A DNA stretch of 54,426 nucleotides from IMG/VR virus record IMGVR_UViG_3300042564_004473, positions 1 through 54,426 of that record; one strand, written 5' to 3'. The position numbers were made by a program, and so were the translations under genes. The notes under the pieces were generated by a model, which was given only the letters and a program-made list of their open reading frames with translations, searched no databases and was not told the DNA's origin. Positions 7,885 to 15,808 of this stretch are shown here, one piece after another. Source of the stretch: a virus. Each line of letters starts with the position of its first letter. Position 1 is the first letter of the stretch.

Positions 7885-9693
7885 ATGAAATTATTAAATT
7901 TATTAAGTAAAAATATTATACTGGAGGTTTCTGAAAAAGTTAAGAACCAACTCCTTGCCAAATTTAAACCAACTACTGAAGATAGTGATGAAACTATTTT
8001 AAACAATATTGATATGTTCGACAGATACAAACAAGGTTTATCTGTTGATAATAGAGATATTATGAAATACTCGTACGAAGATTTGAAAAATCTTATACAA
8101 TCTAAAGAAACAACTAAAGGTTTAAATGATATTTTTACAGAATTTAAGAAAAAAGAAAAAGGTATTGAGAACAATAATTTAAAAAGATATATTAAAAAGT
8201 TTTTAGAGATTCAATCAGAACTTCCAAAGGACAAACAAAACATATTAAAATTTAATTTTTTAAATTTAGTTAAATTAGTTGACGATTTATATCCAAGATT
8301 ATTCGTTAAAAAAATGTTTGGGAAATATTCTAAAGAAAATCCTAATTTAACTCAAGACCAAATACTTTATTATCTTGATTCTTATTATGAAAATTTCGAT
8401 TTAATTCCTTTTGATACTAAAGGTGTTGATAAGATGTCTTTTAGTGAATTAGAACACCTTTTAGACGGTTTACAAGGTAAAAAAGAACAGTCTAATAAAA
8501 ATAAAGAAGATTTAAGTAATATTGACTTAAAATACAACGAAAATGGGTTAAAAATTTTCGCCCCAACAACTAAAGACCAATGTATCAGATTAAGAAACGG
8601 TAGAGGATGGTGTACAAGTCGTGAAGGTAGTGGAAATATGTACTATAACTACAGATTAGGTCACTCGAGAACACTTTATTATGTTATTGATGAAGATAAA
8701 GACTTTGATGATTTAAACTTCGCTACGGTTATTCTTGTTGACCCTAGTGGAAGAATGGCGATGGCGGATAAATCAAATACAGGTACATACGGTGGTAGTA
8801 CAAATATACCATTTAGTCAAATTGTATCAAAAGTACCAAAATTACAAGGTTTGGAATACATTTTTGAACCGAAACCACTTACTCAAGAAGAAAAACAATT
8901 AATTAATACTGTTAAAAATGCTAAAGTTGGAGACAATCCAATGGAATCGTTTAATACTCTTCAAGAAGTTGAGATGTGGTTAGAGTATAACAGTCCAAAA
9001 TTAACTGATATTCAATACTCAAACATTACTTCTGAACTTAAAAAGAAATATATTGCCTTAGGTATGGATTTAAGTTCAAATATGATTAAATCATCAGAAC
9101 CTGAAGTTTTAAGATATTATATCTCTAAAAAAATTGATAGTATTAAATCTAAGGGGATTAATAATCTTACTACCGAAGACATTGCATTACTTAATACACC
9201 GATATTAAAGAAGGTAAAAGAAGAATTTAAACCAAAATTTGCAAAAGAATTAACTTCTGGTGGAGGAACTAAAGTTGAAATCGAATACCCTACTGGTAAT
9301 TCATCTAAATTTGTTGCTTTATATGGTTTTGAAGACTTGTTTGATAGTTTACCTGATAATATGACTAACTTCTTATTTAACAATAAATCAAAGACAGAAG
9401 TTAATTTAGAATTACCATCATCAATTTCAAGATTTCAAGATTTGGAGGCTTTATTATTAATGAATTGTGTTAGTTCTATTCCTGAAAATATTGGAGATTT
9501 AAAAAATCTTAATTTCTTAGCGTTACCTGATAATACTAATTTAACTTCATTACCTTCGTCAATATTAGACCTACCTAGTTTACTATTCATTAATTTAAAA
9601 GGTAGTAATCCTATGTTACCTGAAGGATTTAATGATAGATTCTCTGAAGAGGGTGGTAAAGGAAGTGGATTCTTTACTAGAAAAATGGGTTAA
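7885..9693 (+). CDS. Large WCTS-motif protein with C-terminal leucine-rich repeats
   Basis: 602 residues. The N-terminus LLNLLSKNIILEVSEKVKNQ is leader-like (I-L-E at residues 11-13). Around residue 236 is RLRNGRGWCTSREGSGNMY, the G-x-x-WCTS motif also found at 15809 and 51645; the surrounding 110 residues (KIFAPTTKDQCIRL to PFSQIV) form the shared domain. Residues 480-590 hold leucine-rich repeats (LPDNMTNFLF, IPENIGDLKNLNFLALPDN, LPSSILDLPSLLFINLKGS). The domain's activity is unknown to me; the LRR suggests protein binding. Probably a virion protein with a host target. Confidence 0.75.
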   Translation: MKLLNLLSKNIILEVSEKVKNQLLAKFKPTTEDSDETILNNIDMFDRYKQGLSVDNRDIMKYSYEDLKNLIQSKETTKGLNDIFTEFKKKEKGIENNNLKRYIKKFLEIQSELPKDKQNILKFNFLNLVKLVDDLYPRLFVKKMFGKYSKENPNLTQDQILYYLDSYYENFDLIPFDTKGVDKMSFSELEHLLDGLQGKKEQSNKNKEDLSNIDLKYNENGLKIFAPTTKDQCIRLRNGRGWCTSREGSGNMYYNYRLGHSRTLYYVIDEDKDFDDLNFATVILVDPSGRMAMADKSNTGTYGGSTNIPFSQIVSKVPKLQGLEYIFEPKPLTQEEKQLINTVKNAKVGDNPMESFNTLQEVEMWLEYNSPKLTDIQYSNITSELKKKYIALGMDLSSNMIKSSEPEVLRYYISKKIDSIKSKGINNLTTEDIALLNTPILKKVKEEFKPKFAKELTSGGGTKVEIEYPTGNSSKFVALYGFEDLFDSLPDNMTNFLFNNKSKTEVNLELPSSISRFQDLEALLLMNCVSSIPENIGDLKNLNFLALPDNTNLTSLPSSILDLPSLLFINLKGSNPMLPEGFNDRFSEEGGKGSGFFTRKMG

Positions 9694-9959
9694 AGAACGT
9701 CTAAGGTATTAACTTTAGTAATATCATTATTGATACCGGTGTATTTCCACCCCTCATCTATTAATATATTTAAACCTGTTGGAAATATATCTACAGAATC
9801 ATCAATTTCGGTTGCAAAAACTTTTGAATGAATTACATAGGATTTAGCGTTAGTAGAATAAGTCACTGATTCTATAACAATCTTACTACCCTTACCGAAC
9901 ATAAGTTCCATCTCATCTTTTTGGATTACGTTAATTAAATGTTCGAGCATTTTTTTCAT
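9690..9959 (-). CDS. Small acidic protein of unknown function
   Basis: 89 residues, convergent with the large WCTS protein and overlapping its stop by 4 nt. It begins MKKMLEHLINVIQKDEMELM and is then beta-rich (GSKIVIESVTYSTNAKSYVIH) with no known motif. It is divergent from the gene at 10003, with 43 nt between the starts. Confidence 0.6.
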   Translation of the reverse strand: MKKMLEHLINVIQKDEMELMFGKGSKIVIESVTYSTNAKSYVIHSKVFATEIDDSVDIFPTGLNILIDEGWKYTGINNDITKVNTLDVL

Positions 9960-9975
9960 CTTAGATAATTATAGT

Positions 9976-9983
9976 TATATTTG
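9976..9983 (+). promoter_or_regulatory. TATATTTG -7 element
   Basis: TATATTTG matches the Bacteroidota -7 consensus and lies 19 nt before the ATG at 10003. No TTG is present at the right distance upstream, so this is a weaker candidate. Confidence 0.4.
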
Positions 9984-10002
9984 CAAATAAAGTATATTTC
10001 AT

Positions 10003-10314
10003 ATGAGAAAGTTAATAATTACAGAAGAAGAAAAAGAAGAGATTCTTAATAAATACGATAACACTACTGATAATAAGTTGTTAACTCACTTAAAACGACA
10101 TTTTCCTATTAATGTTTTCAGTGTTGAGGGGTTTTCCAGACCATTTAGAAGAATACAAATTAATGGTAAAGAAAAAAGTTTAGATGATAATAAGAAATAC
10201 TTAGTTAATAGAATAGTTGATTCCGTTGAAGACGAATTTCCAAATTTAGATAAAAATATTATGAGAAGAACCATTAAATATTATATCGATATTAGTAGGA
10301 CACTTGATAGTTAA
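10003..10314 (+). CDS. Small protein with EEKxxIL-type leader
   Basis: 103 residues. It starts MRKLIITEEEKEEILNKYDN, similar to the leaders at 2444 (SQEEKNRILEMH) and 33494 (TKEEKENILDKH). The remainder (LTHLKRHFPINVFSVEGFSR through PNLDKNIMRRTIKYYID) is a compact basic domain without a known signature. It may be another packaged protein, although its upstream signal is of the TAnnTTTG type. Confidence 0.65.
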   Translation: MRKLIITEEEKEEILNKYDNTTDNKLLTHLKRHFPINVFSVEGFSRPFRRIQINGKEKSLDDNKKYLVNRIVDSVEDEFPNLDKNIMRRTIKYYIDISRTLDS

Positions 10315-10338
10315 TTATTTAACTTGTATATTTTAATT

Positions 10339-10557
10339 ATGATTTATTTAAGTATTATTTTAACAATTATTTGTTTGATATTATTAACTTTTTTAGTTTG
10401 TGCCGTAGTTCTAATCAAGAAATATGGTGGTAAAATGTCTAATTTTACTAAAAATAACCCCATTTCAGGTAGTTTTCCACCAATTGGTGACTCAAAACAG
10501 ATGGAAGAATCAATGAAAATGATATCAAACTTAATGAAAAACTTCGGTAAAAAGTAA
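10339..10557 (+). CDS. Small single-pass membrane protein
   Basis: 72 residues from the ATG at 10339. Residues 1-27 are one strong transmembrane helix (MIYLSIILTIICLILLTFLV), followed by a short polar tail with KKYGGKMSNF and an amphipathic end. No family recognised. A terminator lies directly downstream at 10561. Confidence 0.65.
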   Translation: MIYLSIILTIICLILLTFLVCAVVLIKKYGGKMSNFTKNNPISGSFPPIGDSKQMEESMKMISNLMKNFGKK

Positions 10558-10560
10558 CAA

Positions 10561-10586
10561 AAAAACCCCAAAATAGGGGTTTTTTG
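10561..10586. terminator. Bidirectional terminator
   Basis: AAAAACCCC / GGGGTTTTT stem with a 6-nt loop, with T tracts on both strands, between the convergent genes ending at 10557 and 10616. Confidence 0.8.
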
Positions 10587-10615
10587 TGGTAAATATTATA
10601 TATTTGGTAAGAAAA

Positions 10616-11194
10616 TTAGAGAGTTTTACCAAATAAAGATTGTAGTCTAATTAAAGATTCGGTAACAGGTTCTTTACCATTGACACCTTTATTTAAAAGT
10701 TTATTTATCTCTTCGTCAGATATCATATCATCAGGATTTGGAAACGATGTCCCTAATTTCCAAGGAACAGGTTTACCATTAATTTCTTGAATCATTACCA
10801 TATAGTAAGAGTCTGTTGGAAATGCACCAACAGGAGTTGTTACAGCATATAACTCACCTTCGTCACAATATTCGGAAACCCATCTACCGATTCTTAATAT
10901 TTCATTATCGGTTAGGTTGGGATAATCAAGGATTAAATTTGCAGTTAAATTAACATTCGAGTAACCAGGGTATGAATTGTCAACTTCGAAATCTAATATA
11001 TAAAAATTAAATTTGTGTTTTACACCTTTATCTCCTATAATCTGTAAAGAACTTTTAAACTTGGTATCGATAAAATCTTTTAATTCGTTATTTGTTTTAG
11101 ACAGGTTGAGTAAATTAGTCATACCTCCAAAATACTTTGAAGCGTCAAAGACACTGTCTTGTTTTTTAATAAAATCTATAATTTCGTTGGACAT
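10616..11194 (-). CDS. Soluble protein of unknown function with leader-like C-terminus
   Basis: 192 residues, MSNEIIDFIKKQDSVFDASK at the start. The middle (NFYILDFEVDNSYPGYSNVN and WVSEYCDEGELYAVTTPVGA) looks like a globular alpha/beta domain. The last residues, VTESLIRLQSLFGKTL, resemble the ES-type leader found at the N-terminus of other proteins, and a similar NESLDMFRRFKKY ends the gene at 33494. No function is recognised. Confidence 0.65.
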   Translation of the reverse strand: MSNEIIDFIKKQDSVFDASKYFGGMTNLLNLSKTNNELKDFIDTKFKSSLQIIGDKGVKHKFNFYILDFEVDNSYPGYSNVNLTANLILDYPNLTDNEILRIGRWVSEYCDEGELYAVTTPVGAFPTDSYYMVMIQEINGKPVPWKLGTSFPNPDDMISDEEINKLLNKGVNGKEPVTESLIRLQSLFGKTL

Positions 11195-11280
11195 ATTTAG
11201 ATAAATGTTTTATTTATTAATAAATAGTCTTAATATATAACTGGTGATATTTTATTTTAAAATATTACAAAATAACGAAG

Positions 11281-11288
11281 TATTTATA
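11281..11288 (+). promoter_or_regulatory. TATTTATA box (candidate late promoter)
   Basis: TATTTATAGGTAATAAAT lies 15 nt before the ATG at 11304; the same TATTTATAGGT string occurs before the gene at 34929. Confidence 0.45.
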
Positions 11289-11303
11289 GGTAATAAATTT
11301 ATT

Positions 11304-12320
11304 ATGAAAAAAATTATAAAATTAAACGAGTCAGACTTACGAAGAATTGTATCTCGTGTAATTAATGAGCATGATAGTAATATAGTCGAACCGACAGGAC
11401 AGTATTATACTCTTGGTGGTTTTTATTTTTATGTTGATGGTGGTAAGATGTGTTTAGCCGACAAATCAAATGGGGAATTATCTCCTAACTTATCTGTTGA
11501 ATTTCCATCCACAACTGAATTATCTGCCGAGTGGACGCAAAAAACACAAGAAGTTGATGACGAGAATATTAAAGGGAAAGAGTTGTCAGGATTGGCATTC
11601 GACCCTAAAATGAAAAATGCGATTAATTACGGTAAGTATATCTACGGAAAAAACCAAGCAATTGTGAACTTTGGTAGTATGATACCTGTATTATTTTTCT
11701 CAACAAAATACAACGCACCTACATTAGGAGGAGTTGTTGTTGGAACTGAGTTTCCTCAAGGTGTTGAGGGTAAATTAAACCTTATCGACGCTAAACCAGG
11801 TAATAAAATCTTTTTCCAACAATCCGCATTTAAACACGGTAAAGAATATGGTATTAGATTGGAAGTTTCAATGCACGGACAACCTATATCGTTAAAAGAT
11901 TTTGGTATTAGTCAAAATATGATGAAATTACCAAAAACATATAACATTGGTGATTTCTTTGCTGAAAACAGTGCAACACCTCATAACTTACATACAGCGT
12001 CATTTGTTGATACAATTAAAAACTTCATTAAAGATGGTGGTAAAATAAACCGTATTATGGTTAACGCATCCACATCTAAAATGCCGGCAGGGCACGTTGA
12101 TAATAACACATCAAATTCTAAATGGTCCGATGTTATGGATTATGATGATATGGTTGTTGGTAACAATGATGATGGGACAGGTAATTTACAATTATGTAAA
12201 GCGAAAGCTCATAACACATATAATGAATTAAAGAAAGCAATTCCTGAATTGGTAAGTGCCCCTTTCGTATTGAAAGCTGCAGGACCACTTGGGGAATATG
12301 TTCATATAAAATTTGAATAA
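11304..12320 (+). CDS. Leader-bearing protein of unknown function
   Basis: 338 residues from the ATG at 11304, chosen because it gives the leader MKKIIKLNESDLRRIVSRVI ending in V-I-N-E; an upstream in-frame ATG at 11244 would bury it. The body is mostly beta (YYTLGGFYFYVDGGKMCLAD; EFPQGVEGKLNLIDAKPGNK) and ends ...EYVHIKFE. I recognise no catalytic motif. It is the closest match in the window to the leader at 47583 and is presumably a packaged virion protein. Confidence 0.75.
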   Translation: MKKIIKLNESDLRRIVSRVINEHDSNIVEPTGQYYTLGGFYFYVDGGKMCLADKSNGELSPNLSVEFPSTTELSAEWTQKTQEVDDENIKGKELSGLAFDPKMKNAINYGKYIYGKNQAIVNFGSMIPVLFFSTKYNAPTLGGVVVGTEFPQGVEGKLNLIDAKPGNKIFFQQSAFKHGKEYGIRLEVSMHGQPISLKDFGISQNMMKLPKTYNIGDFFAENSATPHNLHTASFVDTIKNFIKDGGKINRIMVNASTSKMPAGHVDNNTSNSKWSDVMDYDDMVVGNNDDGTGNLQLCKAKAHNTYNELKKAIPELVSAPFVLKAAGPLGEYVHIKFE

Positions 12321-12357
12321 TAAAATAAATAATAAAAAAAAGTAAAAAAAAAATAAA

Positions 12358-12921
12358 ATGGCAACAGGTAGAAAAGTTTCATTTACTAATACTGGAGATA
12401 CTGTAGTTTATTTGAACTATCAAAGACTTAGTGACGGAATGTTAGAAAATGAAGTAGAATTAAATCCAAATGAAAAAAAAACAATTTGGTACGTTGACGG
12501 GACATTCTCAACGGATATAGTAAACCCACCTATCGTGGAATCAGATAATAGTGTTTGGCCACCTATACCACTAACACCATCAAATACTCCAACTCCAACG
12601 GTAACACCAACACAAACACCGACAAACACACCAACCCCAACACAAACACCAACAAATACACCAACTCCAACAAATACACCAACAAATACACCAACTCCAA
12701 CAAATACACCAACTCCAACAAATACACCAACAAATACACCAACAAATACACCAACAGTAACACCAACAAATACACCAACAAATACACCAACAAATACACC
12801 AACAAATACACCAACAAATACACCAACAAATACACCAACAAATACACCAACAAATACACCAACAGTAACACCAACAGTAACACCAACTCGTACACCAACA
12901 CCAACTCCTACAGTACCATAA
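12358..12921 (+). CDS. Thr-Pro-Asn repeat protein (virion surface or fibre-like)
   Basis: 187 residues. Residues 1-60 form a small beta domain ([20 protein letters not shown] ... [10 protein letters not shown]). From residue 78 the sequence is a low-complexity run of [12 protein letters not shown] and TPTVTP units to the end. Such stalks are common in secreted or virion surface proteins and are often glycosylated in Bacteroidota, which is an inference here. The underlying DNA is a 12-bp minisatellite and probably changes length quickly. A terminator lies at 12991. Confidence 0.8.
   Translation: MATGRKVSFTNTGDTVVYLNYQRLSDGMLENEVELNPNEKKTIWYVDGTFSTDIVNPPIVESDNSVWPPIPLTPSNTPTPTVTPTQTPTNTPTPTQTPTNTPTPTNTPTNTPTPTNTPTPTNTPTNTPTNTPTVTPTNTPTNTPTNTPTNTPTNTPTNTPTNTPTNTPTVTPTVTPTRTPTPTPTVP
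12586..12909 (+). repeat. 12-bp minisatellite AATACACCAACA
   Basis: Units of AATACACCAACA and variants (AATACACCAACTCCAACA, ACACCAACAGTAAC) follow one another across this stretch, encoding TPTNTPT. Between 12773 and 12860 the units are nearly perfect. Confidence 0.9.
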
Positions 12922-12990
12922 GTTATAATTTAATTAATAATACTTTAAATAATATCAAGGTATAAAGAAAAATACTAAAAAATATGTAGA

Positions 12991-13021
12991 ACAAGGAAGA
13001 TGAAAATTTTCCTTGTTTTTT
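12991..13021 (+). terminator. Rho-independent terminator
   Basis: ACAAGGAA / TTCCTTGT stem followed by TTTTTTT, 70 nt after the TPTNTPT gene and just before the promoter at 13026. Confidence 0.75.
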
Positions 13022-13025
13022 TAAT

Positions 13026-13056
13026 TTGACAGAATAAAAAAAATGTTTTATATTTG
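13026..13056 (+). promoter_or_regulatory. Bacteroidota-type promoter of a non-coding transcript
   Basis: TTG (13026-13028), 20 nt, TATATTTG (13049-13056). No open reading frame follows for over 300 nt, only a structured stretch ending in a terminator. Confidence 0.7.
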
Positions 13057-13061
13057 AATTA

Positions 13062-13358
13062 TTGAACGGAGGGATTTTTATTCAAGGGTTTTCAGTTACT
13101 ACACCCGCAGATTTTGTTACACCTCTTAAAACTAAAAAACAAAACGAAAAAAAAGTGATAAGGTTAACAGGTTGGAACTACCTTAACTATAACCTAGTGT
13201 ACACTAAATAAGTTTAAATTTGCCAAGTTTTTTACTAACTTTATTTCTTTAAAAAAGTTGTGGATGTTCAATCCCCACAGGTCTCAGAAGTCCTAAGTAA
13301 AAATTCTAACAAATCCCCGACGGGGGAGTACATAGGGAGACGACAGTCTCCCTTTTTT
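13062..13358 (+). ncRNA. Candidate structured non-coding RNA (about 295 nt)
   Basis: Between a good TTG-N20-TATATTTG promoter and a strong terminator there is no convincing reading frame. The stretch includes several pairing segments, for example GTTGTGGATGTTCAATCCCC next to CAC (T-arm-like), CCCCGACGGGG, and a GGTTAACAGG/AACTACC region. It does not match a tmRNA, RNase P or 6S pattern that I can recognise. The evidence is the promoter, terminator and absence of coding, so the class remains unknown. Confidence 0.5.
13335..13358 (+). terminator. Strong terminator of the non-coding transcript
   Basis: GGGAGAC-GACA-GTCTCCC, a perfect 7-bp stem with a 4-nt loop, followed by TTTTTT. Confidence 0.85.
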
Positions 13359-13369
13359 GGTTTAATAGA

Positions 13370-13377
13370 TATTTATT
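13370..13377 (+). promoter_or_regulatory. TATTTATT box (candidate late promoter)
   Basis: TATTTATT lies 19 nt before the ATG at 13397, after the terminator of the preceding transcript; ATACCAAGAT directly precedes the ATG. Confidence 0.45.
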
Positions 13378-13396
13378 GATATAAAAATACCAAGAT

Positions 13397-13642
13397 ATGA
13401 AAGAAATATTATTTGACGAAACTGGAAAAGTATCTATGAAAAGAGTTTGCGGATTTTTGTGTACTGTGGCACTTTGTGTGACTATGTATCATAACTCATT
13501 TTCACCTGAGGACCAAGCTCCATCACCTGTGTTAGTTAATGCTGTTGCATTATTAGCATTTGGTTGTTTAGGTTTATCATCTTTTGATAAATTTACTGCT
13601 ATGAAAAAAGATGTTGCGATTGGAACTAAAGATGAAGAGTAA
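13397..13642 (+). CDS. Holin-like small membrane protein
   Basis: 81 residues with two transmembrane segments, about 17-33 (VCGFLCTVALCVTMYH) and 45-63 (VLVNAVALLAFGCLGLSSF), charged ends and a tail EIGTKDEE-like in character. Size and topology suit a phage holin; the start MKEILFDETGKVSMKR is polar and would stay cytoplasmic. It stands alone between two terminators, with its own TATTTATT box. The endolysin is 14 kb away, so holin is a topology-based guess. Confidence 0.6.
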   Translation: MKEILFDETGKVSMKRVCGFLCTVALCVTMYHNSFSPEDQAPSPVLVNAVALLAFGCLGLSSFDKFTAMKKDVAIGTKDEE

Positions 13643-13663
13643 TCCTTTTTAAGATTTAAATTG

Positions 13664-13698
13664 AAATCCCCTACTCAAATAGGGGATTTTGTTTTTTT
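13664..13698 (+). terminator. Rho-independent terminator
   Basis: AAATCCCCT / AGGGGATTT stem with an 8-nt loop, then TTGTTTTTTT. Confidence 0.85.
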
Positions 13699-13702
13699 AA
13701 GG

Positions 13703-13714
13703 TATTTATAATAA
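13703..13714 (+). promoter_or_regulatory. TATTTATAATAA box (candidate late promoter)
   Basis: Exact 12-mer shared with 6679, 33472 and 52939; 13 nt before the ATG at 13728, directly after a terminator. Confidence 0.55.
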
Positions 13715-13727
13715 CAAAATAATATTA

Positions 13728-15017
13728 ATGAAGGTATTAGTTACATTAGAACAAATTAAAAAGTCGTTACCATATTTAATTTTAACGGAAAACGATACAA
13801 TCGATTTAACAAAAAATATTGATATATCTTCAAATCCGTCTTTGAAGAAATTAAAAAATGATGCAGTAACAATAGGTTTACAACATAATAAAGGTACTAA
13901 AACCAGAGAAAGAGGTTTAGAGTTAAAAAAAATGTTATCGTCAATCGAAGGATTAGAAGATAAAGAAACATTTGAAAAATACTTTCAAAAAATTGCCGAG
14001 TTAATTTCTAAATACAAATCTAAAACAATTGCTATTAAAAAATTGGCAGAAATTGTTTATGATTTAGCTCAAAAAGATATTAATGTTGCAAAACAACAGA
14101 TTGAAGATATTATTAAAATTTTTGAAGACCCAAGATTTGCCGACAAACATAAAAATAGATTAATAAAAATATTAACTGACAGAGGTAATGTTGATTTAGA
14201 TAATTTTTATAATGAAACCAAAAGAGCCTATGCGGATTACGAAAATTCATTTGCGGAAGGAGAAAGTAGTCCATTTAGTATTTATAGGACTTCACCACAA
14301 TTAAAAGTGTTATTGTCAAAAGATTATTCATATAATAATATGGTGATATCTGCAAGAGAATTTAATAGTCAAGACTCAGATATTTCAAAAGTTTTATATC
14401 TTATTGAAAAACTAATATCTGTTAAAATATATGGTGATGCTAATGATATTATATCTAAAATAATTTCATCTTTGTCTTTCGCATTTAATTTTAATTATTC
14501 TCCTGAAAATGTTAAAGCGGATTTAATACTTAGAGATTCATTAATCTATGAAGATAGAATTACTAAAAAAGTAGTACGAATTGCTCAAAAAGGAGGATTA
14601 GTGGAAATTAAATATAAACCGTTTAAGGAACCAAGTTATCTTTCAGAGTTTTTTAAAATTGACGCGTCAAATGTTAACTACTCATTAATTATTGAAGGAT
14701 TATCAAAAATTCCAAAAATTACAGATGTTAAAACTGCGTTTAAAGTTTTTATGTCAAGCCTTATTGGAAACCTTAAAAAAACTATGGTAACGACTGATGG
14801 TGAAAAAATTATAGAACATTTAACGAATAACCTATCAGGTATTATTTTTAAAGATAATATTTTTATACCAAAAAGTGATATAAGTTTTTATTGGAATTCT
14901 GTTGGATACGCAAACAGAGATAGGTTATCGATATGGTATAAAGTTTCAGGAAATCCTACAATCTATAAAATATCCTCAACATCACAAGGATTCTCAAGAT
15001 ACGTGTTTAAACCTTAA
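13728..15017 (+). CDS. Large leader-type protein of unknown function
   Basis: 429 residues. It starts MKVLVTLEQIKKSLPYLILT followed by EN, a longer variant of the leader with I-L-T-E as a possible cleavage site. The body is Lys/Ile-rich and largely helical (YFQKIAELISKYKSKTIAIK; IEDIIKIFEDPRFADKHKNR), turning beta near the end (DRLSIWYKVSGNPTIYKISS). No known motif. It is monocistronic: a TATTTATAATAA box before and a terminator after at 15028. Confidence 0.7.
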   Translation: MKVLVTLEQIKKSLPYLILTENDTIDLTKNIDISSNPSLKKLKNDAVTIGLQHNKGTKTRERGLELKKMLSSIEGLEDKETFEKYFQKIAELISKYKSKTIAIKKLAEIVYDLAQKDINVAKQQIEDIIKIFEDPRFADKHKNRLIKILTDRGNVDLDNFYNETKRAYADYENSFAEGESSPFSIYRTSPQLKVLLSKDYSYNNMVISAREFNSQDSDISKVLYLIEKLISVKIYGDANDIISKIISSLSFAFNFNYSPENVKADLILRDSLIYEDRITKKVVRIAQKGGLVEIKYKPFKEPSYLSEFFKIDASNVNYSLIIEGLSKIPKITDVKTAFKVFMSSLIGNLKKTMVTTDGEKIIEHLTNNLSGIIFKDNIFIPKSDISFYWNSVGYANRDRLSIWYKVSGNPTIYKISSTSQGFSRYVFKP

Positions 15018-15027
15018 AATATTTAAT

Positions 15028-15058
15028 AATCCCCTTTGATTTAAGAAGGGATTTTTAT
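15028..15058 (+). terminator. Rho-independent terminator
   Basis: AATCCC / GGGATT arms around a partly paired loop, followed by TTTATTATATT. Confidence 0.65.
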
Positions 15059-15070
15059 TATATTTTAATT

Positions 15071-15484
15071 ATGGAATTATTAAACACTCACCCAATCAAA
15101 AAATCAGACTTAGGATTTCACGGAAACCTCTTCGGTGGAAAATTACTCGCTTGGATAGATTCTGCGGCTGCGGGATATTCTATGCAACTTTGTGATTCAC
15201 CAAGAATGGTGACTGTGTCAATTGATAAATGTTTTTTTGAAAAACCGGCAAAAGAAGGACAACTACTAAAAATATACGGATACCCGACTAAATTAGGTAC
15301 CACATCAATTGTTTTATATATGGAGGCAAGAGCGCATAACGTATATACAGGTAATCAAATTGTAGTGTTAAAAACCAATATAAGATTTGTCAGAATTGAT
15401 GAGGAAGGAAATCCAATCCCAATTAATGAGAAAGGAAGAAACCGAATAGCAAAATTAATTCAAGAAAATATGATAACAGAATAA
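15071..15484 (+). CDS. Acyl-CoA thioesterase, hotdog fold (YciA/BFIT type)
   Basis: 137 residues, the usual size of a single hotdog domain. FHGNLFGGKLLAWIDSAAAG (residues 16-35) matches the N-x-x-FGG-x-x-x-x-W-x-D signature of acyl-CoA hydrolases, with Asp30 as the likely catalytic acid, and MVTVSIDKCFFEKPAKEGQL and MEARAHNVYTGNQIVVLKTN follow the family order. The family hydrolyses acyl-CoA to fatty acid and CoA in the cytosol. It is an unusual gene for a phage and is probably a host-derived metabolic gene affecting lipid or acyl-CoA pools. No close functional partner lies nearby. Confidence 0.8.
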   Translation: MELLNTHPIKKSDLGFHGNLFGGKLLAWIDSAAAGYSMQLCDSPRMVTVSIDKCFFEKPAKEGQLLKIYGYPTKLGTTSIVLYMEARAHNVYTGNQIVVLKTNIRFVRIDEEGNPIPINEKGRNRIAKLIQENMITE

Positions 15485-15493
15485 TAATTTTAT

Positions 15494-15501
15494 TATATTT
15501 G
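15494..15501 (+). promoter_or_regulatory. TATATTTG -7 element
   Basis: TATATTTG ends 4 nt before the ATG at 15506, the same short spacing seen at several host-type promoters here; no TTG is found at 19-20 nt upstream. Confidence 0.4.
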
Positions 15502-15505
15502 CAAA

Positions 15506-15652
15506 ATGAAAATAAATTTAATGAAAATTGGTTTAACAACATTAGGACTAAGTATTGTGGGTCTTATTGTGGGTACATCATTAGTATTATTAATGGGTTG
15601 TTTCTATATTGCCAAATGGATTTGTTTAAAACTTTGGAGTGTTCTGTTTTAA
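15506..15652 (+). CDS. Very small membrane protein
   Basis: 48 residues, MKINLMKIGLTTLGLSIVGL followed by further hydrophobic residues and a Trp/Cys-rich end (FYIAKWICLKLWSVLF). It is almost entirely one or two transmembrane helices. A TATATTTG element stands directly before the ATG. Possibly a small membrane toxin, holin accessory or superinfection protein; nothing decides between these. Confidence 0.5.
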   Translation: MKINLMKIGLTTLGLSIVGLIVGTSLVLLMGCFYIAKWICLKLWSVLF

Positions 15653-15808
15653 TAAATAAAAAAGGGGAGTAGCGAATTCCCCTCTTCCTTGTTACCGAAA
15701 ACGATAACGGTCCTAAAAGTCCCCAATTTAATGAGGCGGCTATTTCATTATAAATATTTAAAACTTGATAAGATAAAAAATAAAATTTATATTTAAACAA
15801 AAAATACG

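Noticed and set aside
12555-12965. Overlapping reading frames in the TPTNTPT region (plus frame 3 and minus strand)
   Set aside because: They are shadows of a low-complexity DNA repeat; only the TPTNTPT frame has a plausible N-terminal domain and start.
13062-13358. tmRNA identity for the non-coding transcript
   Set aside because: A T-arm-like segment is present, but no matching acceptor half and no tag-coding frame ending in AA residues could be found.
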